DNA of 64,000 bases from Arenibacter sp. P308M17 (GCF_003426735.1 NZ_QVON01000002.1:1-64000), one strand, 5' to 3'; positions 32,846 to 42,634 are shown, numbered from the stretch's first letter. Numbers and translations are program-made. The notes: a model not told the origin generated them from the letters alone.

Positions 32846-34216
32846 ATGAATTGGACAAATTGTTTTAGTAATAAAAGATTTGGAGTTGATGTTGAAACAC
32901 GAGGTCCAAGAACTGAATATGAAAGAGACTATGATAGATTAATATTTTCATCTGCATTTCGCAGACTTCAAAACAAAACGCAAGTTTTCCCACTTCCCAG
33001 ACACGTTTTCGTTCATAACCGATTAACCCATTCTCTGGAAGTAGCTAGCGTTGGAAAATCTTTAGGAAAAATAGTTGGAACAGAACTTTATCAAATCAAA
33101 GAAATTAAAGAAAATGATGACGCTAGAAAGTTTTATCGAAATCATTTAAAAAATGTTATCGCTGCTGCCTGTTTAGCTCATGATATGGGAAATCCTGCAT
33201 TTGGACATTCAGGAGAAGATGCAATTTCAAAATATTTCATAGACAGAGAAAATGACGAAAAATTCCGCAAGCGATTTACAAAAGAACAATGGCAGGATTT
33301 AATAAATTTTGAAGGTAATGCCAATGCTCTAAGACTCTTAACTAAACAATTAAAACATCGATTACAAGGTGCATACAGACTCACTTATTCCACTCTTGTT
33401 AGTATTTTAAAATATCCATGTGAATCACTTGCTGTTGATGATACCAAAGGTAAACATAGAAGTAAATTTGGGTTCTTCGACGATGACAGAGACACGTTTG
33501 TACTTATAGCAAAAGAAACTAATCTAATAAAAGAGCAAGACCAACCATTAGTTTATGCTAGACATCCATTCGTATATCTCGTAGAAGCAGCAGATGATAT
33601 CTGTTACAATATTATTGATTTTGAAGATGCCCATCGTCTAGGAATTTTAACGACAAAAGAGGTGAAAAAACAATTTCTAAAAATCATTAAACTTAATGAA
33701 GAGGAAGATTTTGCACATGTAAAAAATACTCTTAAAGAATTAGAAAATGACACTAACGAACAAATTGCATATTTACGAGCTAAAAGCATAAATACCCTGA
33801 TTTTACAAGCATCCCAAGTCTTTATTGAAAAGAAAGACCTTATAATCAAGGGCAAATACAAAAACTCACTCATCAAAGACATAATCAAAGCAAGACCAAT
33901 TTTGAAAGAAATTGAAGAAATTTCTGTTAAGAAATTATATAATCATTATTCAGTTGTGAAAATTGAGCTTGCTGGCTTTAATATAATGTCAGGACTTATA
34001 GAAGATTTTGTAGAGGCTTTATTAATACCAAAAAAAGCTAGAAAGAAAAGACATAAAAAAGTACTAAGCTTAATTCCAGTCCAATATACATTTGAAGAAA
34101 CTGATAGTGAATACGCCAAAATAATGTGTGTTTTAGATTTTATGTCTGGAATGACGGATTTATTTGCCCTTCAATTATACAAAAACATCAAGGGAATTGA
34201 GATACCAGAAATATAA
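32846..34216 (+). CDS. dgt: dGTPase-like dNTP triphosphohydrolase, HD superfamily, 456 aa
   Basis: Hydrolyses dGTP (and often other dNTPs) to the nucleoside and triphosphate. The N-terminal family signature is intact (RRLQNKTQVFPL, then HNRLTHSLEVASVGKSLG with His62), as is the HD pair His112-Asp113 in AHDMGNPAFGHSGE. The length is normal for the family. On mobile elements such enzymes can act as anti-phage proteins that drain dNTP pools after infection; that biological role is known for some family members and inferred here. It stands alone between non-coding stretches that look like cassette borders. Confidence 0.88.
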   Translation: MNWTNCFSNKRFGVDVETRGPRTEYERDYDRLIFSSAFRRLQNKTQVFPLPRHVFVHNRLTHSLEVASVGKSLGKIVGTELYQIKEIKENDDARKFYRNHLKNVIAAACLAHDMGNPAFGHSGEDAISKYFIDRENDEKFRKRFTKEQWQDLINFEGNANALRLLTKQLKHRLQGAYRLTYSTLVSILKYPCESLAVDDTKGKHRSKFGFFDDDRDTFVLIAKETNLIKEQDQPLVYARHPFVYLVEAADDICYNIIDFEDAHRLGILTTKEVKKQFLKIIKLNEEEDFAHVKNTLKELENDTNEQIAYLRAKSINTLILQASQVFIEKKDLIIKGKYKNSLIKDIIKARPILKEIEEISVKKLYNHYSVVKIELAGFNIMSGLIEDFVEALLIPKKARKKRHKKVLSLIPVQYTFEETDSEYAKIMCVLDFMSGMTDLFALQLYKNIKGIEIPEI

Positions 34217-34335
34217 AACGTGGTATAATAACGACTATAACAAATAGGGTGTTAAGTCCTGAATAGATGCGCTTCATCGTGTTTGCAATATCCGCCCAAA
34301 CTTTTTGGGTTAAGCAAGTAAAAAAAGAAAAATAA
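34217..34335. repeat. Cassette-border-like palindromic segment, copy 1
   Basis: It contains GACTATAAC, then ATATCCGCC, the hairpin CCCAAA-CTT-TTTGGG, and TTAAGCAAG. Parts reappear in the same order at about 34975-35030 (CACTTATAACC, AAATCCGC, ATAAGCAAG). The pair brackets the two small membrane protein genes and resembles imperfect palindromes seen at gene borders in flavobacterial cassette-like arrays (from memory). Confidence 0.4.
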
Positions 34336-34356
34336 TTAAAAAGGAAAAATATCACA

Positions 34357-34650
34357 ATGAGAATACATCCAATTTTTTCTAAAAAATATATATTATGGTG
34401 GTTCATATTGGCTGCGGTTATTTCCTTAAAAATTACGCTATTAGGATTTAAGCCTAATAGTATTTCGACAATGGAGGCATATGAAAATAGTGGTATGTTA
34501 ACATGGATTTTTGGAACCTTACTATCTGGTATAGTTTTTTCTACACCAATTTACTTGCTTTACCGAGTGTTTTTTAAAAAATGGGATAACAAAGTGTTTA
34601 TGATTTTAATCTCATTGTTTGTCGGTCTTTTGTTAATTTTTGTTTTATAA
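34357..34650 (+). CDS. Small membrane protein, 97 aa
   Basis: Three predicted membrane helices (YILWWFILAAVISLKITLL, LTWIFGTLLSGIVFSTPIYLL, VFMILISLFVGLLLIFVL) with short loops. Function unknown. It is followed 6 bp later by a second small membrane protein, so the two probably form one unit. It follows a cassette-border-like segment. Confidence 0.6.
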   Translation: MRIHPIFSKKYILWWFILAAVISLKITLLGFKPNSISTMEAYENSGMLTWIFGTLLSGIVFSTPIYLLYRVFFKKWDNKVFMILISLFVGLLLIFVL

Positions 34651-34656
34651 ATAATT

Positions 34657-34896
34657 ATGTTAGAGCTGACTAAAGAAAACAGAAATATGATTGGTGTAAT
34701 TATGGGAATTAGTTACACTCTTTATTTTAATTGGAGAATTGGTGAATATCAATTAATAGAAACTTTTGCTTATTCATTACCTTTTTTAGTTGTTTCTGCC
34801 ATAATTGGATTGGGAATTTCAAAAATCAGAAAGGATAATAATTATGGGATTTATTTTGCTCTTATCACTTTAATATTTCTAGTTTATAAAATTTAA
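34657..34896 (+). CDS. Small membrane protein, 79 aa
   Basis: Two to three membrane helices (MIGVIMGISYTLYFNW, FAYSLPFLVVSAIIGLGIS, GIYFALITLIFLVYKI). Unrecognised. Its partner gene ends 6 bp upstream. Together they lie between two related palindromic segments, as if moved as a unit. Confidence 0.58.
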   Translation: MLELTKENRNMIGVIMGISYTLYFNWRIGEYQLIETFAYSLPFLVVSAIIGLGISKIRKDNNYGIYFALITLIFLVYKI

Positions 34897-34959
34897 AAAC
34901 TAAAAACATTTGAATATCCCTTATAAAAAAAGGGAAGTAATTAATGAAACTAAAGAATA

Positions 34960-35040
34960 ACCATTAAAATAGCGGTCACTTATAACCTTAAAAATCAGTG
35001 CGTTGAAATCCGCTTATTTTGATAAGCAAGACATTAATTA
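34960..35040. repeat. Cassette-border-like palindromic segment, copy 2
   Basis: It carries CACTTATAACC, AAATCCGC and ATAAGCAAG in the order found at 34217-34335, in a shortened form lacking the CCCAAA hairpin. Similarity is patchy, so the relationship is suggestive only. Confidence 0.35.
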
Positions 35041-35081
35041 ACAATAATCGACAATGGCCAAACCGCGTAAAAAATTAAGGA

Positions 35082-35324
35082 ATGAACAATAAGACTGGAT
35101 ATATTATTGGATTCGTTAGTGCTGCGATTTATACTTTTGTTATGCACGGAACGGATTTTACATTAATCAATTTTATAGCTTCTATAATTGGTGCACTATT
35201 AGTTCCAATTATTATTGCAATTCCCATTAACCTTTTATCAAAATCGAAAAATCTAGGTAAAATCTTTGGAATAACTTGCATAGTAGTTCACATACTAGCT
35301 GGAGTAGGTAATATTTCAAATTAA
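35082..35324 (+). CDS. Small membrane protein, 80 aa
   Basis: Two to three hydrophobic segments (YIIGFVSAAIYTFVMHG, LINFIASIIGALLVPIIIAIPINLL, GITCIVVHILAGVG). Function unknown. The stop codon is immediately followed by the ATG of the next gene, so they form an operon. It resembles the other small membrane proteins of this cargo block in size but not clearly in sequence. Confidence 0.58.
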   Translation: MNNKTGYIIGFVSAAIYTFVMHGTDFTLINFIASIIGALLVPIIIAIPINLLSKSKNLGKIFGITCIVVHILAGVGNISN

Positions 35325-35657
35325 ATGAATAAAAAGGTGAAATTATTAGTTTTAGGTGTAATTTTCATTGGCTTGTTTTTTCTAATAAAAAGCAGAAAGG
35401 TTTCAAAATCTGTTTTTGACCTAATGGTCCTAACCGAACAAGTAGAGGTTTTAGAAGCTTGCAAAAACAGATACGAGGCTAGACAAAAAGATAAGTCTAT
35501 AAGCTTTGAAGATATTTCATACAATGATAAGTTGTTTTACAATTATCACATTGCCAAAAATGGTGAGGATATATGTTCAGACCATGAAAAACTTAAAAAA
35601 ATGCTCACTAAATATTACAAGGATTACTATAGAAAGGAATGGAAATTCATATATTAA
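35325..35657 (+). CDS. Membrane-anchored hypothetical protein, 110 aa
   Basis: One N-terminal membrane helix (LLVLGVIFIGLFFLI) followed by a charged 80-residue domain (VEVLEACKNRYEARQKDK) likely outside the cytoplasm. Unrecognised. The gene starts directly after the stop of the 80-aa gene and ends 13 bp before the retropepsin-like gene, so the three are probably co-transcribed. Confidence 0.58.
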   Translation: MNKKVKLLVLGVIFIGLFFLIKSRKVSKSVFDLMVLTEQVEVLEACKNRYEARQKDKSISFEDISYNDKLFYNYHIAKNGEDICSDHEKLKKMLTKYYKDYYRKEWKFIY

Positions 35658-35670
35658 ATAGACTTTTCTA

Positions 35671-37200
35671 ATGCAAAAATGGACAATTCAATATGCAATC
35701 GTATACCTACTATTTATTAGCCAATTACCAGCGCAGATTCAAAAAGTAGGCATTAAACATTTTTTAGATAATACAATTTCACATAGAGACTATAACATTT
35801 CTATCTTAGAGAATACCATCAAAAATAGCCATGAAAAAAGCTTGTTACTAAATAAGGCGGTAAGATTTAAAATGTACATTGATGCCCAAGAATATGCCTC
35901 AAATATCTATTCAAAAAATTGCAATAGTAATTCAAGTCAGATTGGAATTACAAACCATTTAATTAACAATACCTTTTACCAAGGAATTGAAAATGCAAAT
36001 TTTTTATTCAAAATTGCAGAAGCAACAGAACCACATTTTTCGGAAAAATACGCAGATATATTTGATCAACAAATAAACAAAATCAGCTCGTTGTTAAGAT
36101 TTACAGACCAAGATTGTAGAACAGCATTAAACGAATTAGTCTTGCGTAAAGATGGAATATTCTATGATGACAATCTAGGAGACAATGTGTTATCATTTAA
36201 TTACATTGCCAACCCGGTTGACGAGTTACTTGACGGCCATTATCAAGAATTTTCTTCTTTAGACAGCTCTAATGATAAATTTTTTATAACTCTTAAAATA
36301 CCAAGTAGTTGGGGGGTAAATGATAAAAACAGCTTTAATTATAACTCAACTATGGGGATTTTTCAGCCGTATGAAAAATTTCTAAATGGTCTGGTTACTG
36401 TATCAATTTTTGAACACTCAATGGTAGCACGAGAAGATATGATATCACAAGGCATAACGGACAATGATATAGTTGATGAAATTTATTCCAATACAGACTT
36501 ATTGACGTCTACTATATTAACTTTAACAAAAGATATAGCCAACCAGAAAGACGTGATGGCTACTGTCTACAACAATGGAAACAAAAAGCTTCTTTTTTAT
36601 AATTCAAAAAATAATTTAAGTAAAATTACAGATAATGAGCTTTTTGACAAACAACAATTCCAGTCATGGAATGTTATTACTTTTCATAACGGTCAAATAA
36701 TTAAAATAGACTTTTCCGCATACAACGAAATAGGGGAAATAAATTCATTTGATTATTATTCAAAGGTGTTTTTTAAAATAATTTCTTCCATTAAATTTAA
36801 GGACATCAATGAAAACATATTGTATTTAACAGATGAGCAAGGAATGAAATATATTAATGCCGATTTTAATGGGCTGGAATATAAATTTTTATTGGATACA
36901 GGTGCTTCTAGTGTTGTAATCAATAGACAAATACTAGAGGAACTTCTAACCAATGGAAGTACTAATAAAAAGAATATGATTGGTACATCCCGGGTTGAAA
37001 TCGCGGATGGAACAGTTATAATTTGTGAAGACTGGTTAATTCCAGAAATTAAAGTTGGCGACAGATTTATTAGGGATGTAATTGTGAAAGTAATTGATTC
37101 ACAAAACAGTCTGCCACTTTTCGGCATGGACGGTCTTAGCAAACTGAACGTGCAGCGATTAAATTTGAACGTCAATGAAATCATTTTAAAGCCTGAATAA
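35671..37200 (+). CDS. Secreted protein with retropepsin-like aspartic protease domain, 509 aa
   Basis: A signal peptide (AIVYLLFISQLPAQ) directs it out of the cytoplasm. Residues 1-380 are unrecognised. The C-terminal 115 residues form a clan AA aspartic protease domain: YKFLLDTGASSVVINRQIL holds the catalytic D-T-G, followed by a flap-like VEIADGTVIIC and a closing LPLFGMDGLSKL. Such single-lobe domains work as dimers. It ends a probable operon of small membrane proteins. Role in this cargo is unknown. Confidence 0.75.
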   Translation: MQKWTIQYAIVYLLFISQLPAQIQKVGIKHFLDNTISHRDYNISILENTIKNSHEKSLLLNKAVRFKMYIDAQEYASNIYSKNCNSNSSQIGITNHLINNTFYQGIENANFLFKIAEATEPHFSEKYADIFDQQINKISSLLRFTDQDCRTALNELVLRKDGIFYDDNLGDNVLSFNYIANPVDELLDGHYQEFSSLDSSNDKFFITLKIPSSWGVNDKNSFNYNSTMGIFQPYEKFLNGLVTVSIFEHSMVAREDMISQGITDNDIVDEIYSNTDLLTSTILTLTKDIANQKDVMATVYNNGNKKLLFYNSKNNLSKITDNELFDKQQFQSWNVITFHNGQIIKIDFSAYNEIGEINSFDYYSKVFFKIISSIKFKDINENILYLTDEQGMKYINADFNGLEYKFLLDTGASSVVINRQILEELLTNGSTNKKNMIGTSRVEIADGTVIICEDWLIPEIKVGDRFIRDVIVKVIDSQNSLPLFGMDGLSKLNVQRLNLNVNEIILKPE

Positions 37201-37392
37201 ATATGGTAGTGGTCGGAATAAGCCGAAAGCAAACCTCAAAGAGATATAAGCATAATTATCAAATACAAATTGAATGAAAGGTCTGAAGTTTAGAATCATC
37301 ATAAAAACCCCAATACCAATAAAACATTTATTTTTTAGAACTAAATAGATACCTTTAATTTTAAATCCAAAACCAAGCATATCATTTTTTTC

Positions 37393-38982
37393 ATGGCTAA
37401 AAATACAGTAAAGGCAGATATCGATTTTGAAAAGGAACTTTGGGACGCCGCAAACGAATTAAGAGGGGCCGTATCGGAGAATAACTATAAAAACTACATT
37501 CTACCATTAGTCTTTCTAAAACACCTTAGTGAGCGATACCAGATGGTGTATGAAGAACTAACCAAGGAACTGAAAGATCCAAAGTCCGATTACTACACCA
37601 CCGACCAAGAGGAGATTAATTACGTCCTGGAAGACCAAGATGAGTATCGCTCAAGAAATACTTTTAAAATTCCAAAAAAAGCATCCTGGCAGTATCTTAA
37701 GGACAACGCAGAGCAAGATGCTATAAAAGTGATTGTGGATGATGCTTTTGACGTTATCCAAGAGCTGTTAACAGCTTACAATCCACAACTAAATAACCTT
37801 TTGCCACGTCTATTTGTGCGGAGCGAATTATCTCCCAAACAAACAGGGGGTATAATAAACTTGTTGTCACATCCTAAGTTTTCTGAAAAAGAGAACCCTG
37901 AAAGTGATATTTTGGGTCGTATCTATGAGTACTATATTGGACGATTTGCCATGGCTGAGGGTTCGGGTGCCGGGCAATTCTTTACTCCTGGCAGTATCGT
38001 TAGGCTTTTAGTAGAATTATTAGAGCCATACAAAGGCCGAATTTTTGATCCTGCATGCGGTAGTGGGGGTATGTTTGTACAGAGTTTAAAGTTCATTAAA
38101 GAACATGGTGGCGATAAGACGGACATTTCCATATATGGTCAGGAAATGACCGCCCAAACTCTGCGATTGTGCTTAATGAACCTTCTTCTACGCGACTTAT
38201 CTTTTGACATAAAACTGGGCAACTCCCTTTTGGATGATAAATTCCCTGATTTAAAGGCCGACTTTATCCTTGCCAATCCTCCCTTTAATGTCAGTAACTG
38301 GCACCCTGAAGATTTACCAGATGGAGACCCTCGTCTTTTTGGCCCTAAAGAAGAATTCACCACTGATGGTTCTGCGAATTATATGTGGATGCAAACCTTT
38401 TGGCATCATTTATCGGATTCTGGTACTGCTGGAATTGTAATGGCTAATGGGGCAATGACCTCCAACAGCAAAGGCGAGAAAAATGTACGCCAATATATGG
38501 TAGACAATAGTATGATTGATTGTATTGTAAGAATGCCTGATAAGTTGTTCTTAACAACAGGCATTCCTGCATGTCTTTTTATTCTAAGTAAAAACCGTGA
38601 TGGTAAAGATGGTGAGCACAGGGCACGAAGCAATGAAATATTGTTTTTGGATGCGGCAAAAATGGGAACCATGGCTAGTCGGAAACTTCGAGTGTTTTCT
38701 GATGAAGATGTAAGCCTAATTGCGGACACATACCACAATTGGCGCAGTACAGGAAAAACCTATGAAGATATTGATGGTTTTTGTAAAGCTACCAAATTGG
38801 AAGAAGTGCAAAAACAAGATTATAAATTGACACCAGGTATTTATGTGGGTACTGAAGCGGAAGATGATGATGGCATACCCTTTGAAGAAAAATTGGAGAC
38901 CTTAAAGGGGCAACTTGTTGTACAGTTTGAAAAGGGGGAGGATTTAAAAAGGAGGATAATGAAAAATTTTGATTGGCTTTAA
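37393..38982 (+). CDS. hsdM: Type I restriction system methyltransferase HsdM, 529 aa
   Basis: N6-adenine DNA methyltransferase of a type I system. The S-adenosylmethionine motif I is FDPACGSGGMF (about residues 217-227) and the catalytic motif IV is ANPPFN (about 294-299). An N-terminal HsdM helical domain precedes them. Length and motifs are intact. It marks host DNA and also forms the core of the restriction complex. It is followed 9 bp later by the Mrr-STAND gene and then hsdS and hsdR, all on one strand. Confidence 0.96.
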   Translation: MAKNTVKADIDFEKELWDAANELRGAVSENNYKNYILPLVFLKHLSERYQMVYEELTKELKDPKSDYYTTDQEEINYVLEDQDEYRSRNTFKIPKKASWQYLKDNAEQDAIKVIVDDAFDVIQELLTAYNPQLNNLLPRLFVRSELSPKQTGGIINLLSHPKFSEKENPESDILGRIYEYYIGRFAMAEGSGAGQFFTPGSIVRLLVELLEPYKGRIFDPACGSGGMFVQSLKFIKEHGGDKTDISIYGQEMTAQTLRLCLMNLLLRDLSFDIKLGNSLLDDKFPDLKADFILANPPFNVSNWHPEDLPDGDPRLFGPKEEFTTDGSANYMWMQTFWHHLSDSGTAGIVMANGAMTSNSKGEKNVRQYMVDNSMIDCIVRMPDKLFLTTGIPACLFILSKNRDGKDGEHRARSNEILFLDAAKMGTMASRKLRVFSDEDVSLIADTYHNWRSTGKTYEDIDGFCKATKLEEVQKQDYKLTPGIYVGTEAEDDDGIPFEEKLETLKGQLVVQFEKGEDLKRRIMKNFDWL

Positions 38983-38991
38983 CTCTATAAA

Positions 38992-41427
38992 ATGACAGAT
39001 TACGACTTTTCCACATTGAACTATTCAGATTTTGAAAAACTGGTCTGCGATTTATTGAACTGTCAGTATAGCAATAGTAAAAATGAGGCTTATTTCAGAA
39101 GCTTTAAAATAGGAAAGGACAAGGGTATAGATTTACTACATTCTACGACAAGTAGAGGTTACGATGCTGTTGTACAAGTAAAGCACTATGTCAAATCACC
39201 TATATCAAATTTATTTTATGATTTAGAGAACAAAGAAAAAACAAAGGTTGATGAACTTAAGCCCAACCACTATATTTTTGTTACATCACTCCCTCTTAAC
39301 CCCAATGAAAAAGAAAAAATAAAGGAAATCTTCAATCCTCATATTAAAGAACTTGGGGATATCTTTGGTAGAAATGATTTAAACGACATATTAAGATTAA
39401 ATCCCAGTGTTGAACAAAATCACTATAAATTATGGTTTTCAAGCACTATAGTATTAACAAAGATTCTGAACTACAAATATGAAGGTAGGAGAAATGAATT
39501 TACGGAAGATATACTAAAAAGGAAACTTAGGCTTTTTGTGGTAACTAAAGATTATTTTCTAGCTAAAGATACTTTGGAAAAAAACAAATATCTTATAATC
39601 TCTGGTAACCCAGGTGTAGGCAAAACAACATTGTCTGATATATTAATTTATGATTATATCAAAGAAGATTATGAACTGAACATTGTTTATGATAGTATAA
39701 AAGAAATTGAAGAAACTTTAAAAAATGATGAATCCAAACAAGTTTTTTATTTTGATGATTTCCTTGGGCATACTCAAGCAGAAATTAATAAAGCTAAATC
39801 AACAGATTCTATTCTTATTCGATTGTTAACTAGGATACAAAAACACTCCAATAAATATATAATATTAAACACAAGAAAATTTATATTAAGTCCTTATTTG
39901 GAAGAATCTGAAAGACTAAGAAATTTTAATCCATTAAAGGCGGAAACGCAAATAGAGTTGTACTCTTACTCTTATGGTATAAAAAGAAGAATCTTGGACA
40001 ACCATATTTTGGAGTCGAATTTAAAAGAGGAACTCAAACAAGTATTAATAGGATTGGCCCCATTTATCTGTCAACATATAAATTTCACTCCTAGGATTAT
40101 TGAATTTTTCACAGGATCCAAAGTAGAAAAATTTAGCCCAGGTAATTTCGAGAGTTTTATATTATCCAACTTAAAAAATCCTAAAGAAATTTGGAGCCAT
40201 GCGTATACAAAACAAATAACTGATTTCGATAGATTTTTACTAAATACCCTTTATTCCTTAAATGATTGGGTGTCGTGTAAGGATTTAGAATTGGCCTATC
40301 ACAGCAGATTGGATTATGAAGTGGCAGCAAATAATTACATGAAGCCACTCGACTCTTTTTTCACAAGTCTGAGAAATTTAAACAACGGATTTCTAAATAT
40401 TGACTCAAATGTCGACAAGAATATTAGTTTAATCAACCCATCTCTAAGGGACTTTCTTGATTATTATCTCGTGGAGAATGTGCTAGAGAAAGAGAGGATT
40501 TTAAAATCAGCTCTTTACATAGAACAATGGTTTTTTTTCTATAAGCCATTTGAAGATTCCAAGAAAGTAATTACAGAAAACTTAAAGCAATGTTTTAGTA
40601 AGAACATAGATAATTTAGATTCTTTAAGAATTGACAATAAGGTATGTTCAACTGAAAAGGTATTTGAGGATAATATCTTTAGCAAATTAATTTTTCACTA
40701 TTATTTTATGGATGGCAGCGAGGTCAATAAGACTGTTGCATTGTTAGAGGAAATTAATGATTGGTCATTCTTAGAGAACAATATATTCAATATATATTTA
40801 ATGCAGAAGTTTATGACCAGAGCATCTAATATTAAAAAAATCAATAATCTTATTAATTCTTTAGACCATAATTTTTTTATGATCCTATTGAATAACCAAA
40901 ATTCGATATGTGAACTGAAAGAAACTTATAATTTAATTCATAAACATTACGGGTTTAATTTTTTTGAAACATTTCGAAACTTGGCCCAAGATGTTAACAG
41001 CCAAGACAGTTACAATGAATTAAAAAATAGTGTAATTTCAATCTTTAACGAAGAAAAGGAGAGTGCATATAATCATTTAAAAGAAATTAATACGGAGAGG
41101 GATAATCATATAGAATACTTTCAAAATCTAGAGATTTCAAGAGACTTCATTGCTGATAATTTGTTCCCTGATTTAGAATTGAACTTTAACCTTTTAACAA
41201 GCATTGATTGGAATGATTATGCAGATAAAAATTTAATGGAAATAAAAGCTACCGATGCAAAAAATGATACTAATGATGATATTGAAAAATTCATAGAACA
41301 ACAATATGAGTGGCACTATGAAGAAGATGATTATTATCTAGATTATGTGCACGAATTAAATATTGGCTCTAGTGAAAATGTTATTAATGATTATTTTACA
41401 GAAGACAATGAAGAACTACCATTTTAA
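38992..41427 (+). CDS. Mrr-like nuclease fused to a STAND NTPase, 811 aa
   Basis: The N-terminus is a restriction-endonuclease-fold domain: Glu15 (YSDFEKLV), Asp47 (GKDKGIDLL) and Gln62-x-Lys64 (VVQVKHYV). A P-loop NTPase follows with Walker A GNPGVGKT (205-212) and Walker B VFYFDDFLG (about 250-258), in the style of the novel STAND families. About 500 helical residues complete the protein, probably a sensor. This matches the Avs/STAND defence plan, in which target recognition triggers the nuclease. It lies between hsdM and hsdS, and its 3' end overlaps hsdS by 20 bp. Confidence 0.82.
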   Translation: MTDYDFSTLNYSDFEKLVCDLLNCQYSNSKNEAYFRSFKIGKDKGIDLLHSTTSRGYDAVVQVKHYVKSPISNLFYDLENKEKTKVDELKPNHYIFVTSLPLNPNEKEKIKEIFNPHIKELGDIFGRNDLNDILRLNPSVEQNHYKLWFSSTIVLTKILNYKYEGRRNEFTEDILKRKLRLFVVTKDYFLAKDTLEKNKYLIISGNPGVGKTTLSDILIYDYIKEDYELNIVYDSIKEIEETLKNDESKQVFYFDDFLGHTQAEINKAKSTDSILIRLLTRIQKHSNKYIILNTRKFILSPYLEESERLRNFNPLKAETQIELYSYSYGIKRRILDNHILESNLKEELKQVLIGLAPFICQHINFTPRIIEFFTGSKVEKFSPGNFESFILSNLKNPKEIWSHAYTKQITDFDRFLLNTLYSLNDWVSCKDLELAYHSRLDYEVAANNYMKPLDSFFTSLRNLNNGFLNIDSNVDKNISLINPSLRDFLDYYLVENVLEKERILKSALYIEQWFFFYKPFEDSKKVITENLKQCFSKNIDNLDSLRIDNKVCSTEKVFEDNIFSKLIFHYYFMDGSEVNKTVALLEEINDWSFLENNIFNIYLMQKFMTRASNIKKINNLINSLDHNFFMILLNNQNSICELKETYNLIHKHYGFNFFETFRNLAQDVNSQDSYNELKNSVISIFNEEKESAYNHLKEINTERDNHIEYFQNLEISRDFIADNLFPDLELNFNLLTSIDWNDYADKNLMEIKATDAKNDTNDDIEKFIEQQYEWHYEEDDYYLDYVHELNIGSSENVINDYFTEDNEELPF

Positions 41428-42634
41428 GGAAACACAATCGCTGCCACACAATTGGAAATCATATAAGCTTTCGGAATTAACAAGCGTCATAACAAAGGGA
41501 ACCACTCCATCGACCTATGGATTTGATTTTTTAGCTTCCGGTATTAATTACATTCGAGCTCAAAGTTTAAATTATAGTGGTTCAATTGATGAAGAATCTT
41601 TTTCTTATATTTCTCAAGAAGCACATGATAGACTTAAGCGGTCACAATTGAAGAAAAATGACATATTATTTTCTATGGCCGGTGCATATTTGGGTATGGT
41701 TGGAATGATTAAGGAATCACACTGTCCCGCAAATACAAATCAAGCCGTAGGAATAATTAGAATTTCCGTTGATTTTGTAGATGTCAAATTTGTTGAATAT
41801 ACTCTTAGAAATCCGAGTACGGTAGAATTTGTCAATTCTCAATCCGGACAATCTGCTCAACCGAACATAAACTTGGCAGAAATAGGTAATTTATCATTTA
41901 AATTTCCCCCTCTACAAGAACAAAAAGCCATCGCCTCCATCTTATCTGCACTTGACGATAAAATAGAAAACAACCTGGCCATGAACAAAACCTTGGAAGA
42001 TATGGCTATGGCCCTATACAAGCATTGGTTTGTGGATTTTGGACCTTTTGCAGATGGCGAGTTTGTAGATTCCGAATTAGGGATGATTCCCAAAGGTTGG
42101 GAGGTAAAACAGCTAAAAGAAATTCTTGAAATAAAATATGGGAAAGACCATAAAAAGTTAGAAGAGGGTACAATTCCAGTCTATGGAACAGGAGGTATAA
42201 TGCGATATGTAAACCAATCATTGTATGATCAAGAATCTATACTAATCCCTCGAAAAGGTTCATTGAATAACCTTTATTACTTGAATAGAAAATTCTGGAC
42301 AGTAGACACTCTTTTTTATTCAAAAATTAAATTAACAGGGTTTGGCAAATATGCATTTCATTTCCTAAAAACATTGGATCTTGCTTCTATGGATGTGGGG
42401 TCCGCTATACCTAGTTTAACCACACAACTATTAAATAGAATTAATGTAGTAATACCTCCAAATCATGAAGTATTAAAATATGATAAAATTGTTACAATAT
42501 GGTTTAATATGATACAATCAAATATTGAAGAAAACCAAACCCTAACTGAAATCCGAGATACGATGCTATCTAAACTAATCAGCGGAGAAGTACGTTTAAA
42601 AGAGTTTAAAGAAACCTTAGCAAACGCATTATGA
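41408..42634 (+). CDS. hsdS: Type I restriction specificity subunit HsdS, 408 aa
   Basis: The start at 41408 (MKNYHFKETQSLPHNWKSYK) leads straight into the first target-recognition domain. Earlier in-frame ATGs lie deep in the upstream gene. Two recognition domains (about 15-165 and 220-350) are separated by the conserved helix starting PPLQEQKAIASILSALDDKIE-like, with a matching helix near the C-terminus (IEENQTLTEIRDTMLSKLI). These set the bipartite DNA target. Its stop overlaps the hsdR start by 4 bp. Confidence 0.95.
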   Translation: MKNYHFKETQSLPHNWKSYKLSELTSVITKGTTPSTYGFDFLASGINYIRAQSLNYSGSIDEESFSYISQEAHDRLKRSQLKKNDILFSMAGAYLGMVGMIKESHCPANTNQAVGIIRISVDFVDVKFVEYTLRNPSTVEFVNSQSGQSAQPNINLAEIGNLSFKFPPLQEQKAIASILSALDDKIENNLAMNKTLEDMAMALYKHWFVDFGPFADGEFVDSELGMIPKGWEVKQLKEILEIKYGKDHKKLEEGTIPVYGTGGIMRYVNQSLYDQESILIPRKGSLNNLYYLNRKFWTVDTLFYSKIKLTGFGKYAFHFLKTLDLASMDVGSAIPSLTTQLLNRINVVIPPNHEVLKYDKIVTIWFNMIQSNIEENQTLTEIRDTMLSKLISGEVRLKEFKETLANAL

